Assembly: GCA_963732335.1 (NCBI GenBank)
Contig: CAVSZO010000046.1
Span: forward strand, 62,001-126,000
Length of the DNA: 64,000 nt
Direction: 5' to 3'
From: Desertimonas sp963732335
GTDB taxonomy: Bacteria > Actinomycetota > Acidimicrobiia > Acidimicrobiales > Ilumatobacteraceae
Part shown: positions 38,128 to 46,431 of the stretch, piece after piece
Position numbering within the stretch: the stretch's first letter is position 1
Layout of the letters: every line of letters starts with the position of its first letter
Translations under genes and position numbers: made by a program
The notes under the pieces: generated by a model
Told to the model about the DNA's origin: nothing
The model's database searches: none
The model's input: only the letters and a program-made list of their open reading frames with translations

Positions 38128-38522
38128 TGAACGACGCTCAATGCGTTCCCCGGCCACGCAGGCCGCAATTGCGTTCCCCGGCCACGGACGCCGCTCTTGG
38201 GCTCTTCTCGCTTATCCGTGGGTCGGCACGCTCACTGCGCCACGGCTGCTTGCTCTGGAAGCGGTCGCCGAGCTGGCGTCGCGCCGCGGTAGCGCCGACG
38301 GCCGGCGGTGCGTGTCGACGCGTTCTGTGGCCGACAACGCGCCAGATGTGTCCTGGTTGAGACCACAGAATCGCGGCACCCCCGCGCGCCCGGCAATTGC
38401 CTGCGTCCAGAGCCAACGAGCCCGACCGGCGCGACGACCAGACCCACGGATGAGTGAGGGAGGCCGCTTTGGCCGCTCCTCGGCTGGCGCCTCGTCGCTC
38501 GCAGTCGTGCAAGAGTGCACCA
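38128..38522. other. 395-base intergenic region with short direct repeats
   Basis: No credible gene is seen. It contains TGCGTTCCCCGGCCACG twice (38142-38158 and 38170-38186, 28-base period), the motif GCCAGATGTGTC (38342-38353) shared with the hairpin at 31.77 kb, and a copy of dispersed repeat A (38411-38460). Several frames stay open here, but none has a ribosome site or codon pattern like the neighbours. Confidence 0.6.
38411..38460 (+). repeat. Dispersed repeat A, copy 1
   Basis: About 50 bases matching 57032-57080 at 41 of 50 positions, with the uninterrupted core GCCCGACCGGCGCGAC and a second shared block ACCCACGGA. Both copies are intergenic, in the same orientation, 63 bases before a gene here and just after a stop codon in the other copy. 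Confidence 0.6.
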
Positions 38523-39329
38523 ATGCCCGACTACGGCACTGACTTTCCCACCCTGCAGTTCGATCGGCCCTCCGACGGCGTGCTGCGGATCACCCTCGAC
38601 GCGCCGGGGCTCAACGCCGTCGGTGCGGACGCGCATCGTGACCTTGCCGATGTCTGGACGAACGTCGACCGCGACCCCGCGGTCCGCGTCGCGGTCGTGC
38701 AGGGCGCCGGCACAGCGTTCTCCGCCGGGGGCAGCTTCGACCTCATCGAGCAGATGACCAACGACTTCGCGGTCCGGACGAAGGTGCTGCGCGAGGCCCG
38801 CGACCTCGTCCACAACGTCCTCGACTGCTCCAAGCCGATCGTCTCGGCGATCCACGGGGCAGCCGTCGGAGCCGGGCTCGTCGTCGCCCTCCTCGCCGAC
38901 ATCTCCATCGCCGCCCGCAGTGCCCGGCTCATCGACGGGCATACCCGGATCGGCGTCGCCGCCGGCGACCACGCGGCGATCTGCTGGCCGCTGCTGTGCG
39001 GGATGGCCAAGGCGAAGTACCACCTGCTCACGTGCGAACCGCTGACCGGTGAGGAAGCCGAACGCATCGGCCTTGTCTCTCGCTGCGTCGACGACGACGC
39101 CGTGCACGCCACGGCGCTCGAGGTGGCGGAGCAGCTGACGACGATGAGCCAGTCGGCGCTGCGCTGGACGAAACACACGCTGAACCACTGGTACCGCCAG
39201 GCCGGACCGATCTTCGACGCCTCGCTGGCCTACGAGATGTACGGCTTCGGTGGACCTGACGCCCGCGAGGGGCTCAGCGCCGCCCGCGACCGCCGACCCC
39301 CAAGGTTCGACGGCCCGACCAGCGAGTGA
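38523..39329 (+). CDS. Enoyl-CoA hydratase/isomerase family protein
   Basis: Crotonase-fold protein of 268 residues from ATG 38523. Oxyanion-hole segments are VQGAGTAFSAGGSFDLIEQM (near 60-80) and IHGAAVGAGLVVALLADISI (near 105-125). In the position of the hydratase catalytic Glu the text reads HTRIGVAAGDHAAICWPLL, so the classic Glu pair is not obvious and Asp may act instead; the exact reaction is therefore uncertain. The C-terminal helix has ALRWTKHTLNHWYRQAGPIF. It is near, but not clearly in one operon with, the acyl-CoA dehydrogenase regulator. Confidence 0.85.
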   Translation: MPDYGTDFPTLQFDRPSDGVLRITLDAPGLNAVGADAHRDLADVWTNVDRDPAVRVAVVQGAGTAFSAGGSFDLIEQMTNDFAVRTKVLREARDLVHNVLDCSKPIVSAIHGAAVGAGLVVALLADISIAARSARLIDGHTRIGVAAGDHAAICWPLLCGMAKAKYHLLTCEPLTGEEAERIGLVSRCVDDDAVHATALEVAEQLTTMSQSALRWTKHTLNHWYRQAGPIFDASLAYEMYGFGGPDAREGLSAARDRRPPRFDGPTSE

Positions 39330-39410
39330 CCCCGGCCTCCGTCCGGCGGATGACTTCGACCATCCCTGCGTCGGATGCGGCATCGCCGAGCCCGCCGTAC
39401 CGTTGACGCA

Positions 39411-40556
39411 GTGAGCGCGACGCCACGAGAGTGGACGAGCCGACAAGGCGCTCGACCGCTCGGGCGCGCCGTCTTCGTCGCTGTGCCGTGGCTCGTCGGT
39501 GGGTGGATGACACTGACCGCCCTCGACACTCTCGAAGGTGGGTCGCCGACCCGACGGCTCGGCGCCGTCGTCGTGGCCACCGCGTCAGGCGCGGTGCTGC
39601 ACTGGCGTCGAGCCAATCCGGTGGCCGTGCTCATCGTCTCCCTCGTCCTCGCCGTGCCCTATCACCTCCTCGTCCCCGAGGCGGTCATCCCGATCGCGTC
39701 GATGGTGGCCATATGGGCGCTGACGCTGGCTAGACCGCCGCGCGTGTCGCTGGTTGGGCTGGCCGGCCTGCTCGCCGTGTGCTCGCTGAACTTCGCCGCG
39801 ACGTCGCTCGACGACACCTTGTTCACGATCGCCTTGGCCGTCAGCGTTTGGGCGCTCGCCGAAGTGGTGCGCAGCCGCCGCGCCGCGATCGTGCAGAACG
39901 CCGAGCGAGCCGTGCGCCTCGAGCAGGATCGCATCGCCCGGGAGCTTCATGACGTGATCGCCCACAGCGTGACCGTGATGGTCGTCCAGGCGAGCGCGGC
40001 CGACGAGGTGTTCGAGACTCGGCCCGACGAAGCCCGCGAGGCCATGCGCTCGATCGCCGACGTCGGGCGGGCAACCCTCAGCGAGCTGCGCCGGCTGCTC
40101 AACGTCGTGCGCCCAACCGACGAGACCCCGGCCGCTCCGCAGCCGGGGATGTCGCGCGTCGACGAGCTCGCCGCCGTGGCCCGCAGCGCCGGTCTCGACG
40201 TGACCGTGACACAGGAGGGTCAGCCGACGATACTTCCCGCCGGTGTCGACGTCTCGGCGTACCGGATCGTGCAGGAGGCCCTGACCAACACGTTGCGCCA
40301 CGGCAACGCCACCCGGGCCGACGTGACGGTGCGATACAGCCCCGACCTCGTCGACATCGACGTAGTCGACGACGGTCAGGGAAGCGCCAGCCGGCCTCCA
40401 GACGGCCACGGTCGCGGCCTTGTCGGGATGCGCCAACGCGCCGCCGTGCTCGGAGGGACGGTGGAGACTGGACGTGCTGCCGAAGGCGGCTTTCGTGTCC
40501 ACGCCCGACTCCCGGTGAACGGATCGGCGGGTCCCGCCAGGGACGGATCGCGATGA
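39411..40556 (+). CDS. NarL-type sensor histidine kinase
   Basis: Membrane kinase of 381 residues from GTG 39411. The N-terminal 150 residues form about five membrane helices. The HisKA_3 box reads QDRIARELHDVIAHSVTVMV, with the phosphorylated His near residue 180, and the ATPase domain shows EALTNTLRHGNATRADVTVR (N box) and DGHGRGLVGMRQRAAVLGGT (G box). No separate sensor domain is present, so it probably senses membrane or cell-envelope state. The stop overlaps the response-regulator start (ATGA). Confidence 0.92.
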   Translation: MSATPREWTSRQGARPLGRAVFVAVPWLVGGWMTLTALDTLEGGSPTRRLGAVVVATASGAVLHWRRANPVAVLIVSLVLAVPYHLLVPEAVIPIASMVAIWALTLARPPRVSLVGLAGLLAVCSLNFAATSLDDTLFTIALAVSVWALAEVVRSRRAAIVQNAERAVRLEQDRIARELHDVIAHSVTVMVVQASAADEVFETRPDEAREAMRSIADVGRATLSELRRLLNVVRPTDETPAAPQPGMSRVDELAAVARSAGLDVTVTQEGQPTILPAGVDVSAYRIVQEALTNTLRHGNATRADVTVRYSPDLVDIDVVDDGQGSASRPPDGHGRGLVGMRQRAAVLGGTVETGRAAEGGFRVHARLPVNGSAGPARDGSR

Positions 40557-41230
40557 CCGTCCGCGTCGTCATCGCCGACGATCAGACGCTGGTGCGTGCC
40601 GGCTTCCGGATGATCCTCGACAGCCGAGAAGACCTCGAAGTCGTCGGCGAAGCGGCCGACGGGGCGACGGCGGTCGACGTCGTGGCAGAGCTCGTACCCG
40701 ACGTCGTGCTCATGGACGTGCGGATGCCGGTCGTCGATGGCATCGAGGCGACCCGCCGGATCGTGACCGCCGGCCTGCCCACTCGCATCATCATCCTGAC
40801 CACGTACGACCTCGACGAGTACGTGTACGCCGCCCTCGCTGCCGGAGCGAGCGGGTTCATGCTCAAGGACGTGCGTCCGGCCGAGCTGGCCGAGGGCGTC
40901 CGCGTCGTTGCCCGCGGTGATGCCCTGCTCGCCGCCACGGTGACCCGCCGCCTGCTCGACCGCTTCGCTCCGAGCCTTCCCGATCCACGTGGGTCGATTC
41001 CCGAAGGACCGAGGGCGGCAGCGCTCGCTCAGCTCACCGAACGCGAGACGGAGGTCCTCCGCCACCTCGCCGCAGCCCGCTCCAACGGCGAGATCGCCGA
41101 GCAGCTGACCGTCTCCGAGGCGACAATCAAGACTCATGTCTCAGCGTTGCTGCGCAAGCTCGGCCTGCGCGACCGGGTCCAGGCGGTCGTCTTCGCGTAC
41201 GAGGCTGGCCTCGTCCAGCCCACGCGGTAG
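40553..41230 (+). CDS. LuxR/NarL-type response regulator
   Basis: Protein of 225 residues. Receiver domain at 1-120 with acidic pocket D9/D10, phosphoacceptor D55 in DVVLMDVRMP, and the conserved Thr and Lys in IILTTYDLDEYV and GFMLKDVRPAELAEGVRVVA. The LuxR helix-turn-helix near 155-215 reads LTERETEVLRHLAAARSNGE then IAEQLTVSEATIKTHVSALL. It is the cognate partner of the overlapping histidine kinase. Target genes are not evident. Confidence 0.93.
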   Translation: MTVRVVIADDQTLVRAGFRMILDSREDLEVVGEAADGATAVDVVAELVPDVVLMDVRMPVVDGIEATRRIVTAGLPTRIIILTTYDLDEYVYAALAAGASGFMLKDVRPAELAEGVRVVARGDALLAATVTRRLLDRFAPSLPDPRGSIPEGPRAAALAQLTERETEVLRHLAAARSNGEIAEQLTVSEATIKTHVSALLRKLGLRDRVQAVVFAYEAGLVQPTR

Positions 41231-41239
41231 CCGGCCGGA

Positions 41240-42532
41240 TCAGAGCTCGACGACCTGACCGCTCGTGCGGGCACGTTCGGCCGCGAACACGATGCGGTGG
41301 GTGGCGAGGCTCGCCACACCGTGCGAGGTGAAGCGCTCCGGTTCGCCCAACCGGAGGGCGTCGAGGAACGCCGCCAGCATCGCCGAGTCGCCGCCGCCGT
41401 GGCCGCTGCCGTCGCCAGTGACGTCGTACATCGTCGATTGGCGACGGGTGAAGTCGTAGACCTCGACCGTCGAGCAGTCGGTGGTGATCTGTCCGCGGCT
41501 GCCGAAGATCGACGTGCGGCGGTCCTCGAACCGGGTCGCCGCCGAGAGGGTGAAGGCCGCCGTGACGCCGTTGGTGTACTCGAGGCTGACGACCTGGTGA
41601 TCGACGACGTCGTTGTCGCTGGCGAACACACAGCGTCCGTAGGGTCCGCTGCGCAGCGCCTCCTCGACTGCGGCGGGGGTCATTTCCGGAGCGATGATCC
41701 TCGTGAAGTAGGACTCCGGGCGGTTCGGCTCGAGGCCGGCGCGGTACATCGCCACCGCCGAATACGGGCACTCCGGCTCGACCACGCACGTGACGCACCG
41801 GTCCGACGCCTCGGTCGGCTTGTTGGCGGCGGTGAACAGCGTGCGCGAGCCGAACGAGGAGATGCGGGCCACGGGAGCCCCGACGATGTAGCTGAGCCAG
41901 TCGAGGTCGTGGCACGACTTCGTGAGCAACATCGGTCCCGACTCGTCGTGGCGGCGCCATGGCCCGCGCACGAAGGAGTGGGCGAAGTGGAACCAGCCGA
42001 TCGGTTCGAGGTGGTGGATGGCGACGATGTCGCCGATCGCTCCGGAGGCGATCAACCCCAGAATCCGCTGTGTATTGGGCGTGTAGCGCAGGACGTGGCA
42101 GACGCCGAGAAAGACGTTGGCAGACGATGCGGCGGCGACGGCGGCTTCGCACTCTCGCTCGGTCGCAGCCAGCGGCTTCTCGCAGAGGATGTCGTAGCCG
42201 GCGGCGGCGAACGCCTCGATCGCCGGGCGGTGGTCACGGTCCTGGGTGGCGATGATCACGGCGTCGGCGACCCGCTCGGCAGCGACGAGGTCGTGCCAGT
42301 CGCCGAGGGCAGCGTCGGCGCCGAGTCCCAATGAGTCGGCCACCTGGTCGCGATGCCACGGGCGGGGCTCGGCGACCTGGACGACTTCGGCCACGCCGCG
42401 ATGCTCCGCGGCGATGGCGGAGGCGTAGATCGATCCGCGCCCGCCGAGCCCGACGACGGCGACGCGGAGCGGCCGGTCGAGCGGCGTGCCGACGTGATCG
42501 GAGAGGTTCGTGGCGGCGGTGGCGACAGTCAC
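41240..42532 (-). CDS. Gfo/Idh/MocA family oxidoreductase with Cys-containing insert
   Basis: NAD(P)-dependent oxidoreductase of 430 residues. Rossmann motif VAVVGLGGRGSIYASAIA near 25-42, then DAVIIATQDRDHRP and the catalytic-site ILCEKPLAATERECEAAVAA. A mid-protein insert near residue 240-255 carries C-x2-C-x6-C (CVTCVVEPECPYSA), unusual for the family and perhaps a metal site. Starts with GTG, 16 bases after the PadR-Mop regulator on the same strand, so the two are probably cotranscribed. Substrate is likely a sugar or polyol derivative, but the link to molybdate genes is unexplained. Confidence 0.82.
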   Translation of the reverse strand: MTVATAATNLSDHVGTPLDRPLRVAVVGLGGRGSIYASAIAAEHRGVAEVVQVAEPRPWHRDQVADSLGLGADAALGDWHDLVAAERVADAVIIATQDRDHRPAIEAFAAAGYDILCEKPLAATERECEAAVAAASSANVFLGVCHVLRYTPNTQRILGLIASGAIGDIVAIHHLEPIGWFHFAHSFVRGPWRRHDESGPMLLTKSCHDLDWLSYIVGAPVARISSFGSRTLFTAANKPTEASDRCVTCVVEPECPYSAVAMYRAGLEPNRPESYFTRIIAPEMTPAAVEEALRSGPYGRCVFASDNDVVDHQVVSLEYTNGVTAAFTLSAATRFEDRRTSIFGSRGQITTDCSTVEVYDFTRRQSTMYDVTGDGSGHGGGDSAMLAAFLDALRLGEPERFTSHGVASLATHRIVFAAERARTSGQVVEL

Positions 42533-42548
42533 ACCGTCACGCTACGAG

Positions 42549-43307
42549 TCATCCTTTGGCGAGCATCGCCTCGGTCGACTTGACGACGACGAGCACGGCG
42601 TCACCCTCGGTGACGTCGAGGTCGCCGAGGGCGTCGTTTGTGACGACAGACGTGAGCCGCTGACCGTCCGGCAGTCTGGTGTGCACGGCCGACATCACGT
42701 CGCCGTGGGTGATCCGCTCGACCGTGGCGCTGAGCTGGTTGCGGGCACTCAACCGCAACGTCGTCGGCGGCCGCTGCACACCGGGACGACTGGAGGCGTG
42801 TAGCTCGCCGTCGAGGAACCGGCGGACGGCCCGAGCGTTCTCGACCCGCCAGCGGGCGACCGTATCTCCGCTCTCGGCGTGCACAGTCAGCGACTCGATC
42901 AGCGGTGCGAATCGGTCTCGCTGGCTGCGCAGCAGGTCGTCGACGGGCAACCCAGCTCGTTCGCGTAGGGCCAGCTTGACCAGCAGCTCGGAGCGAACGT
43001 CGCGCACGTGGGCGACGGGCCGGTCGAGCCAGCCACTGGCCGCCCTGCGCCCGGCCGCGGTCGCCCGCAGGAGCGATCGCTGGCGTCCCCGCCCCTGCGC
43101 CGTGCCCCGGCGCGTCACGAGGCGCCGCTCGATCAGCTGATCGATCGCTCGGTACGTCAACGAGCGCGACAGCGTCCAGATGCGGCCGAGATCGCCGTCC
43201 GGGGCGAGCAGCGAGCCGATCGCCCACCCGTGCTCGACGCCCTCGGTCACGAGTGCCAAGCAGGTGTGACCGGCGAGGTCGAGCTCGACGTCCACGGCGG
43301 CGGGCAC
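42549..43307 (-). CDS. PadR-type regulator fused to a Mop (molybdate-binding) domain
   Basis: Protein of 252 residues. The N-terminal 100 residues fit PadR: LALVTEGVEHGWAIGSLLAP, IWTLSRSLTYRAIDQLIERR, and RSLLRATAAGRRAASGWLDR then RDVRSELLVKLALRER. The last 68 residues form a Mop/TOBE domain (LSARNQLSATVERITHGDVM, then VVTNDALGDLDVTEGDAVLV and VVKSTEAM), the fold that binds molybdate in ModE and molbindins. Divergent from modABC across 67 bases. It is most likely a molybdate-responsive repressor that replaces ModE. The GTG 43307 start is nearly leaderless. Confidence 0.85.
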   Translation of the reverse strand: MPAAVDVELDLAGHTCLALVTEGVEHGWAIGSLLAPDGDLGRIWTLSRSLTYRAIDQLIERRLVTRRGTAQGRGRQRSLLRATAAGRRAASGWLDRPVAHVRDVRSELLVKLALRERAGLPVDDLLRSQRDRFAPLIESLTVHAESGDTVARWRVENARAVRRFLDGELHASSRPGVQRPPTTLRLSARNQLSATVERITHGDVMSAVHTRLPDGQRLTSVVTNDALGDLDVTEGDAVLVVVKSTEAMLAKG

Positions 43308-43325
43308 AACATGAGGCTAACCACT

Positions 43326-43354
43326 TAGTCAGTTCCAGATGTTCAACTAGTCAG
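43326..43354. promoter_or_regulatory. Direct repeat TAGTCAG, candidate operator of the molybdate regulator
   Basis: TAGTCAG occurs at 43326-43332 and 43348-43354, 22 bases (two helical turns) apart, in the A/T-rich divergent promoter between the PadR-Mop gene and modA. The second copy is 20 bases from the modA start. Assignment to the PadR-Mop protein is inferred from position. Confidence 0.5.
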
Positions 43355-43374
43355 AAATCAACTACTCTGCGGGC

Positions 43375-44262
43375 ATGCGCCGTCTGATCACCGCCCTCTC
43401 ACTTCCGGTGTTGGTCGCCGTGGCTGCAGGTCACGCCGTCCAGGCGACCTCGACCAGCGAGCCGCCGGGTAGCCCCCCGCCGGCGGACTCGCTGTCCGGG
43501 GACGTGAACGTATTTGCCGCAGCATCCCTGACCGACGCCTTCGAGGCGATCGCCGTGGCGTTCGAGGAGGCGCACCCCGACGTCGACGTCGTGTTCAACT
43601 TCGCCGCCTCGTCGGAGCTCTCGGCCGCGATCGTGGACGACGGCGCACCTGCCGACGTTTTCGCCTCGGCCGACCAGAACAACATGGACCGGCTGGTCGA
43701 AGCAGGGCGCAACGTTGGCGAGCCGGAGACGTTCGCCACGAACACACTGGCGATCGTCGTCGAACCTGGGAACCCGTTGGAGATCGATGGCGTCGAGGAC
43801 CTCGCCGACCCTGACCTGATCGTCGTTGCCACGGCGCCGGAGGTGCCGATCGGCGCCTATACCCAGCAGGTCTTCGAGGCCGCCGGCGTCGAGGTCACAC
43901 CCGACTCGCTCGAGGAGAACGTCCGTGGCATTCTGACGAAGGTCACCGAGGGCGAAGCGGACGCCGGTGTCGTGTATGTCTCCGATGTGTTCGCCGCCGG
44001 CGACGACGCCGAGGGAGTTGAGATCCCGGCCGACATCAACGTCGTCGCCGAGTACCCGATCGCTGGCGTCACCGATGCCGGCAATCCCGACGGAGGAGCG
44101 GCGTTCATCGAGTTCGTGCTCAGCGACGAGGGTCAGAGCATCCTCACCGAGTACGCCTTCGGACCGGCCGACGCCGGTGCTGAGGTGGTGTCGTCGACCG
44201 ATGTCCCATCGCCGACCACCGAGGCGATGACCACGGAGCCGGCGTCGACCACGTCGGGCTGA
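43375..44262 (+). CDS. modA: Molybdate ABC transporter substrate-binding protein
   Basis: Exported binding protein of 295 residues. Signal peptide 1-24. The mature start VNVFAAASLTDAFEAIAVAF (about 43-62) with FNFAASSELSAAIVDDGAPA and DVFASADQNNMDRLVEAG is the ModA oxyanion-binding pattern, where the two Ser clusters contact molybdate or tungstate. The last 25 residues are a Ser/Thr/Pro tail, and no lipobox Cys is evident. Stop overlaps modB (TGATG). Confidence 0.93.
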   Translation: MRRLITALSLPVLVAVAAGHAVQATSTSEPPGSPPPADSLSGDVNVFAAASLTDAFEAIAVAFEEAHPDVDVVFNFAASSELSAAIVDDGAPADVFASADQNNMDRLVEAGRNVGEPETFATNTLAIVVEPGNPLEIDGVEDLADPDLIVVATAPEVPIGAYTQQVFEAAGVEVTPDSLEENVRGILTKVTEGEADAGVVYVSDVFAAGDDAEGVEIPADINVVAEYPIAGVTDAGNPDGGAAFIEFVLSDEGQSILTEYAFGPADAGAEVVSSTDVPSPTTEAMTTEPASTTSG

Positions 44263-45080
44263 TGCCGACGACGCGCCGGACCGGCGGCGTGCGCGGCGCC
44301 GGTGCCGAACGGCTGCCGTTGCCCGTGCTCGGCCTGGCGACCGTCGCCGTCGCCTTCTTCGCCCTCCCCTTCGCCGGCTTGCTCTGGCGCGTGCCGTGGT
44401 CGTCGGCGTGGTCCATCCTCACCGACAGCACCGTGCGAACAGCGTTGCGCCTGTCGCTCGTGACGACACTGTGGGCGACCGGACTGTCGCTGCTCTTCGG
44501 TGTTCCGCTGGCATGGCTGCTCGCCCGTGTCGACTTCCCCGGCCGCGGTCTCGTGCGCGCCCTCTGCACGCTGTCGATGGTGCTGCCGCCAGTGGTCGGT
44601 GGGGTGGCGTTGTTCTTCGCTCTCGGGCGGCGCGGCCTGATCGGTCAGTACCTCGACGAGTGGTTCGGGATCCGCCTGCCGTTCACGACCGCCGGCGTCG
44701 TCCTCGCCCAGACGTTCGTGGCGATGCCGTTCCTCGTGCTCACCGTCGAGGGGGCGTTGCGCCAGCTCGACCGCCGCTTCGACGACGCTGCGCGCACGCT
44801 TGGCTCGAGCAGCTGGTACCGGTTCCGGCGGGTGACGCTGCCAGCGATCCGCCCCGGCCTCATCGCCGGCGCCGTGCTCGCCTGGGCCCGGGCACTGGGC
44901 GAGTTCGGCGCCACGATCACGTTTGCCGGCAACTTCCCGGGAACCACCCAGACGATGCCGCTGGCGATCTACATCGCCCGAGAGTCCGACCAGTCGGAGG
45001 CGATCGTCCTCAGCGTCGTGCTCGTCGGCGTGTCCTTCGGCGTGCTCGCCGGGTTGCGCGAGCGTTGGCTCCGTGCGTGA
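44262..45080 (+). CDS. modB: Molybdate ABC transporter permease
   Basis: Inner-membrane permease of 272 residues with about five to six helices. The ModB cytoplasmic EAA loop reads GALRQLDRRFDDAARTLGSS then WYRFRRVTLPAIRPGLIAGA, followed by LAWARALGEFGATITFAGNF, which is diagnostic of molybdate/tungstate permeases. Start overlaps the modA stop; the end overlaps modC by eight bases. Confidence 0.93.
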   Translation: MPTTRRTGGVRGAGAERLPLPVLGLATVAVAFFALPFAGLLWRVPWSSAWSILTDSTVRTALRLSLVTTLWATGLSLLFGVPLAWLLARVDFPGRGLVRALCTLSMVLPPVVGGVALFFALGRRGLIGQYLDEWFGIRLPFTTAGVVLAQTFVAMPFLVLTVEGALRQLDRRFDDAARTLGSSSWYRFRRVTLPAIRPGLIAGAVLAWARALGEFGATITFAGNFPGTTQTMPLAIYIARESDQSEAIVLSVVLVGVSFGVLAGLRERWLRA

Positions 45081-46131
45081 ACTGGAGGCGCAGGTCGCGG
45101 TCGACATCGGGACGCTGCGCCTCGAGGCCGAGCTCTCCGTGGCGGCCGGAGAGCTCGTTGCGGTGCTCGGTCCCAACGGTGCCGGGAAGTCGACGCTGCT
45201 GCGGAGCATCGCCGGGCTACTCCCGATCGACGACGGCTCCGTGATCGTCGACGGCGTGACACTCGACGATCCGGGCAGCGCCACGTTCGTCCCGGCGGAG
45301 CGGCGGCCGATCGGCGTCGTGTTCCAGGACTATCTGCTGTTCCCGAACATGTCGGCAGTCGAGAACGTGGCCTTCGGGCTGCGTGCCAGTGGGACGGCCC
45401 GGCGTCAGGCGCGCGACGTGGCGATGGACTGGTTGGAGCGGGTCGGCCTCGGCGATCACGCTGATCACCGGCCCAGCCAGCTCTCCGGCGGTCAGGCGCA
45501 GCGTGTGGCCCTCGCCCGCGCCCTGGCCCGCCATCCCAGGCTGCTCCTCCTCGACGAGCCGCTGGCAGCGCTCGACGTATCGGTGCGCGGCGATATGCGC
45601 CACGACCTGCGCCGCCATCTCGACTCGTTCGACGGAATGAGTGTGCTGGTCACCCACGACCCAGTCGACGCCTACGCCCTCGCCGACCGTGTCGTGATCC
45701 TCGAGTCGGGGGAAATCACGCAGCAGGGTTCGCTGGTGGATGTGACGGCACACCCACGGTCGCAGTACGTCGCCGAACTCGTCGGGCTCAACCTCGTCGC
45801 CGGCGTGCTTCGTGATCACACGCTCACGACGGACACGGGTGGTGCCGTGGTGACCGCGACCGCGATCGGCGACGGGCCCGCCTACGTCGCCGTCCGCCCG
45901 CAAGCCGTGGCCCTCCATCGGCACCGCCCCGAGGGCAGCGCCCGCAACGTCTGGCAGGTCGTCGTGCGCGACATCGATGTCCAGCACGACCGCGTCAGAG
46001 TCCGACTCGATGGCGATGTCCCGCTCGTCGCCGAGATCACCCCCGCTGCGGTCGTCGACCTCGGCGTCCGTCCGAGCGGGGTGATCTGGGCGTCGGTCAA
46101 GGCAACCGAGGTGGCGACGTACGAGCGCTAG
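45073..46131 (+). CDS. modC: Molybdate ABC transporter ATP-binding protein with TOBE domain
   Basis: ABC ATPase of 352 residues from GTG 45073. Walker A GPNGAGKST at 33-41, Q-loop GVVFQDYLLFPNMSAVENVA, signature LSGGQAQRVALARALA, Walker B LLLLDEPLAALD and switch VTHDPVDAYALAD. The C-terminal 75 residues form a TOBE domain (NVWQVVVRDIDVQHDRVRVR then LDGDVPLVAEITPAA), which in ModC gives feedback by bound molybdate. Last gene of modABC. Confidence 0.93.
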   Translation: MRELEAQVAVDIGTLRLEAELSVAAGELVAVLGPNGAGKSTLLRSIAGLLPIDDGSVIVDGVTLDDPGSATFVPAERRPIGVVFQDYLLFPNMSAVENVAFGLRASGTARRQARDVAMDWLERVGLGDHADHRPSQLSGGQAQRVALARALARHPRLLLLDEPLAALDVSVRGDMRHDLRRHLDSFDGMSVLVTHDPVDAYALADRVVILESGEITQQGSLVDVTAHPRSQYVAELVGLNLVAGVLRDHTLTTDTGGAVVTATAIGDGPAYVAVRPQAVALHRHRPEGSARNVWQVVVRDIDVQHDRVRVRLDGDVPLVAEITPAAVVDLGVRPSGVIWASVKATEVATYER

Positions 46132-46431
46132 GTGCACCGCAGCGCGGACTCGTTCTGCGCTACGAAAGCGCGCCGATACGGGGCCGCTGGCACGCTGTGC
46201 CGACGTCGGCCAACCTCGCCCCGCGATTGCTCTTGAAAGTCGGGAGCGGGCGGGTCGCCGCGACGGGTTCTCGGCGATGCGATCGAGACTTCCGCGCGCA
46301 TCAGCGCTGCGCGAATCTCTCATCGCGCCGAGGTCGCACCCGTCTGGACGGCGGCCGCAGCACCCACTTCAAGAGCCAGCAACCGTGAACGACGCAGCTG
46401 CCAGAGCACCGAGAGGCCTATCGGCGCGCGT
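46132..46431. other. 300-base convergent intergenic region
   Basis: Separates modC from the convergent molybdopterin oxidoreductase. I see no gene, no strong hairpin and no recognised repeat. It is GC-rich and holds short imperfect matches such as CTCTTGAAAGT with ACTTCAAGAG (about 46228 and 46368). Confidence 0.5.

Noticed and set aside
38128..38522. Small genes in the 395-base gap
   Set aside because: Open frames exist on both strands but no ribosome site or coding-type third-position bias was seen, and repeats explain part of the region.
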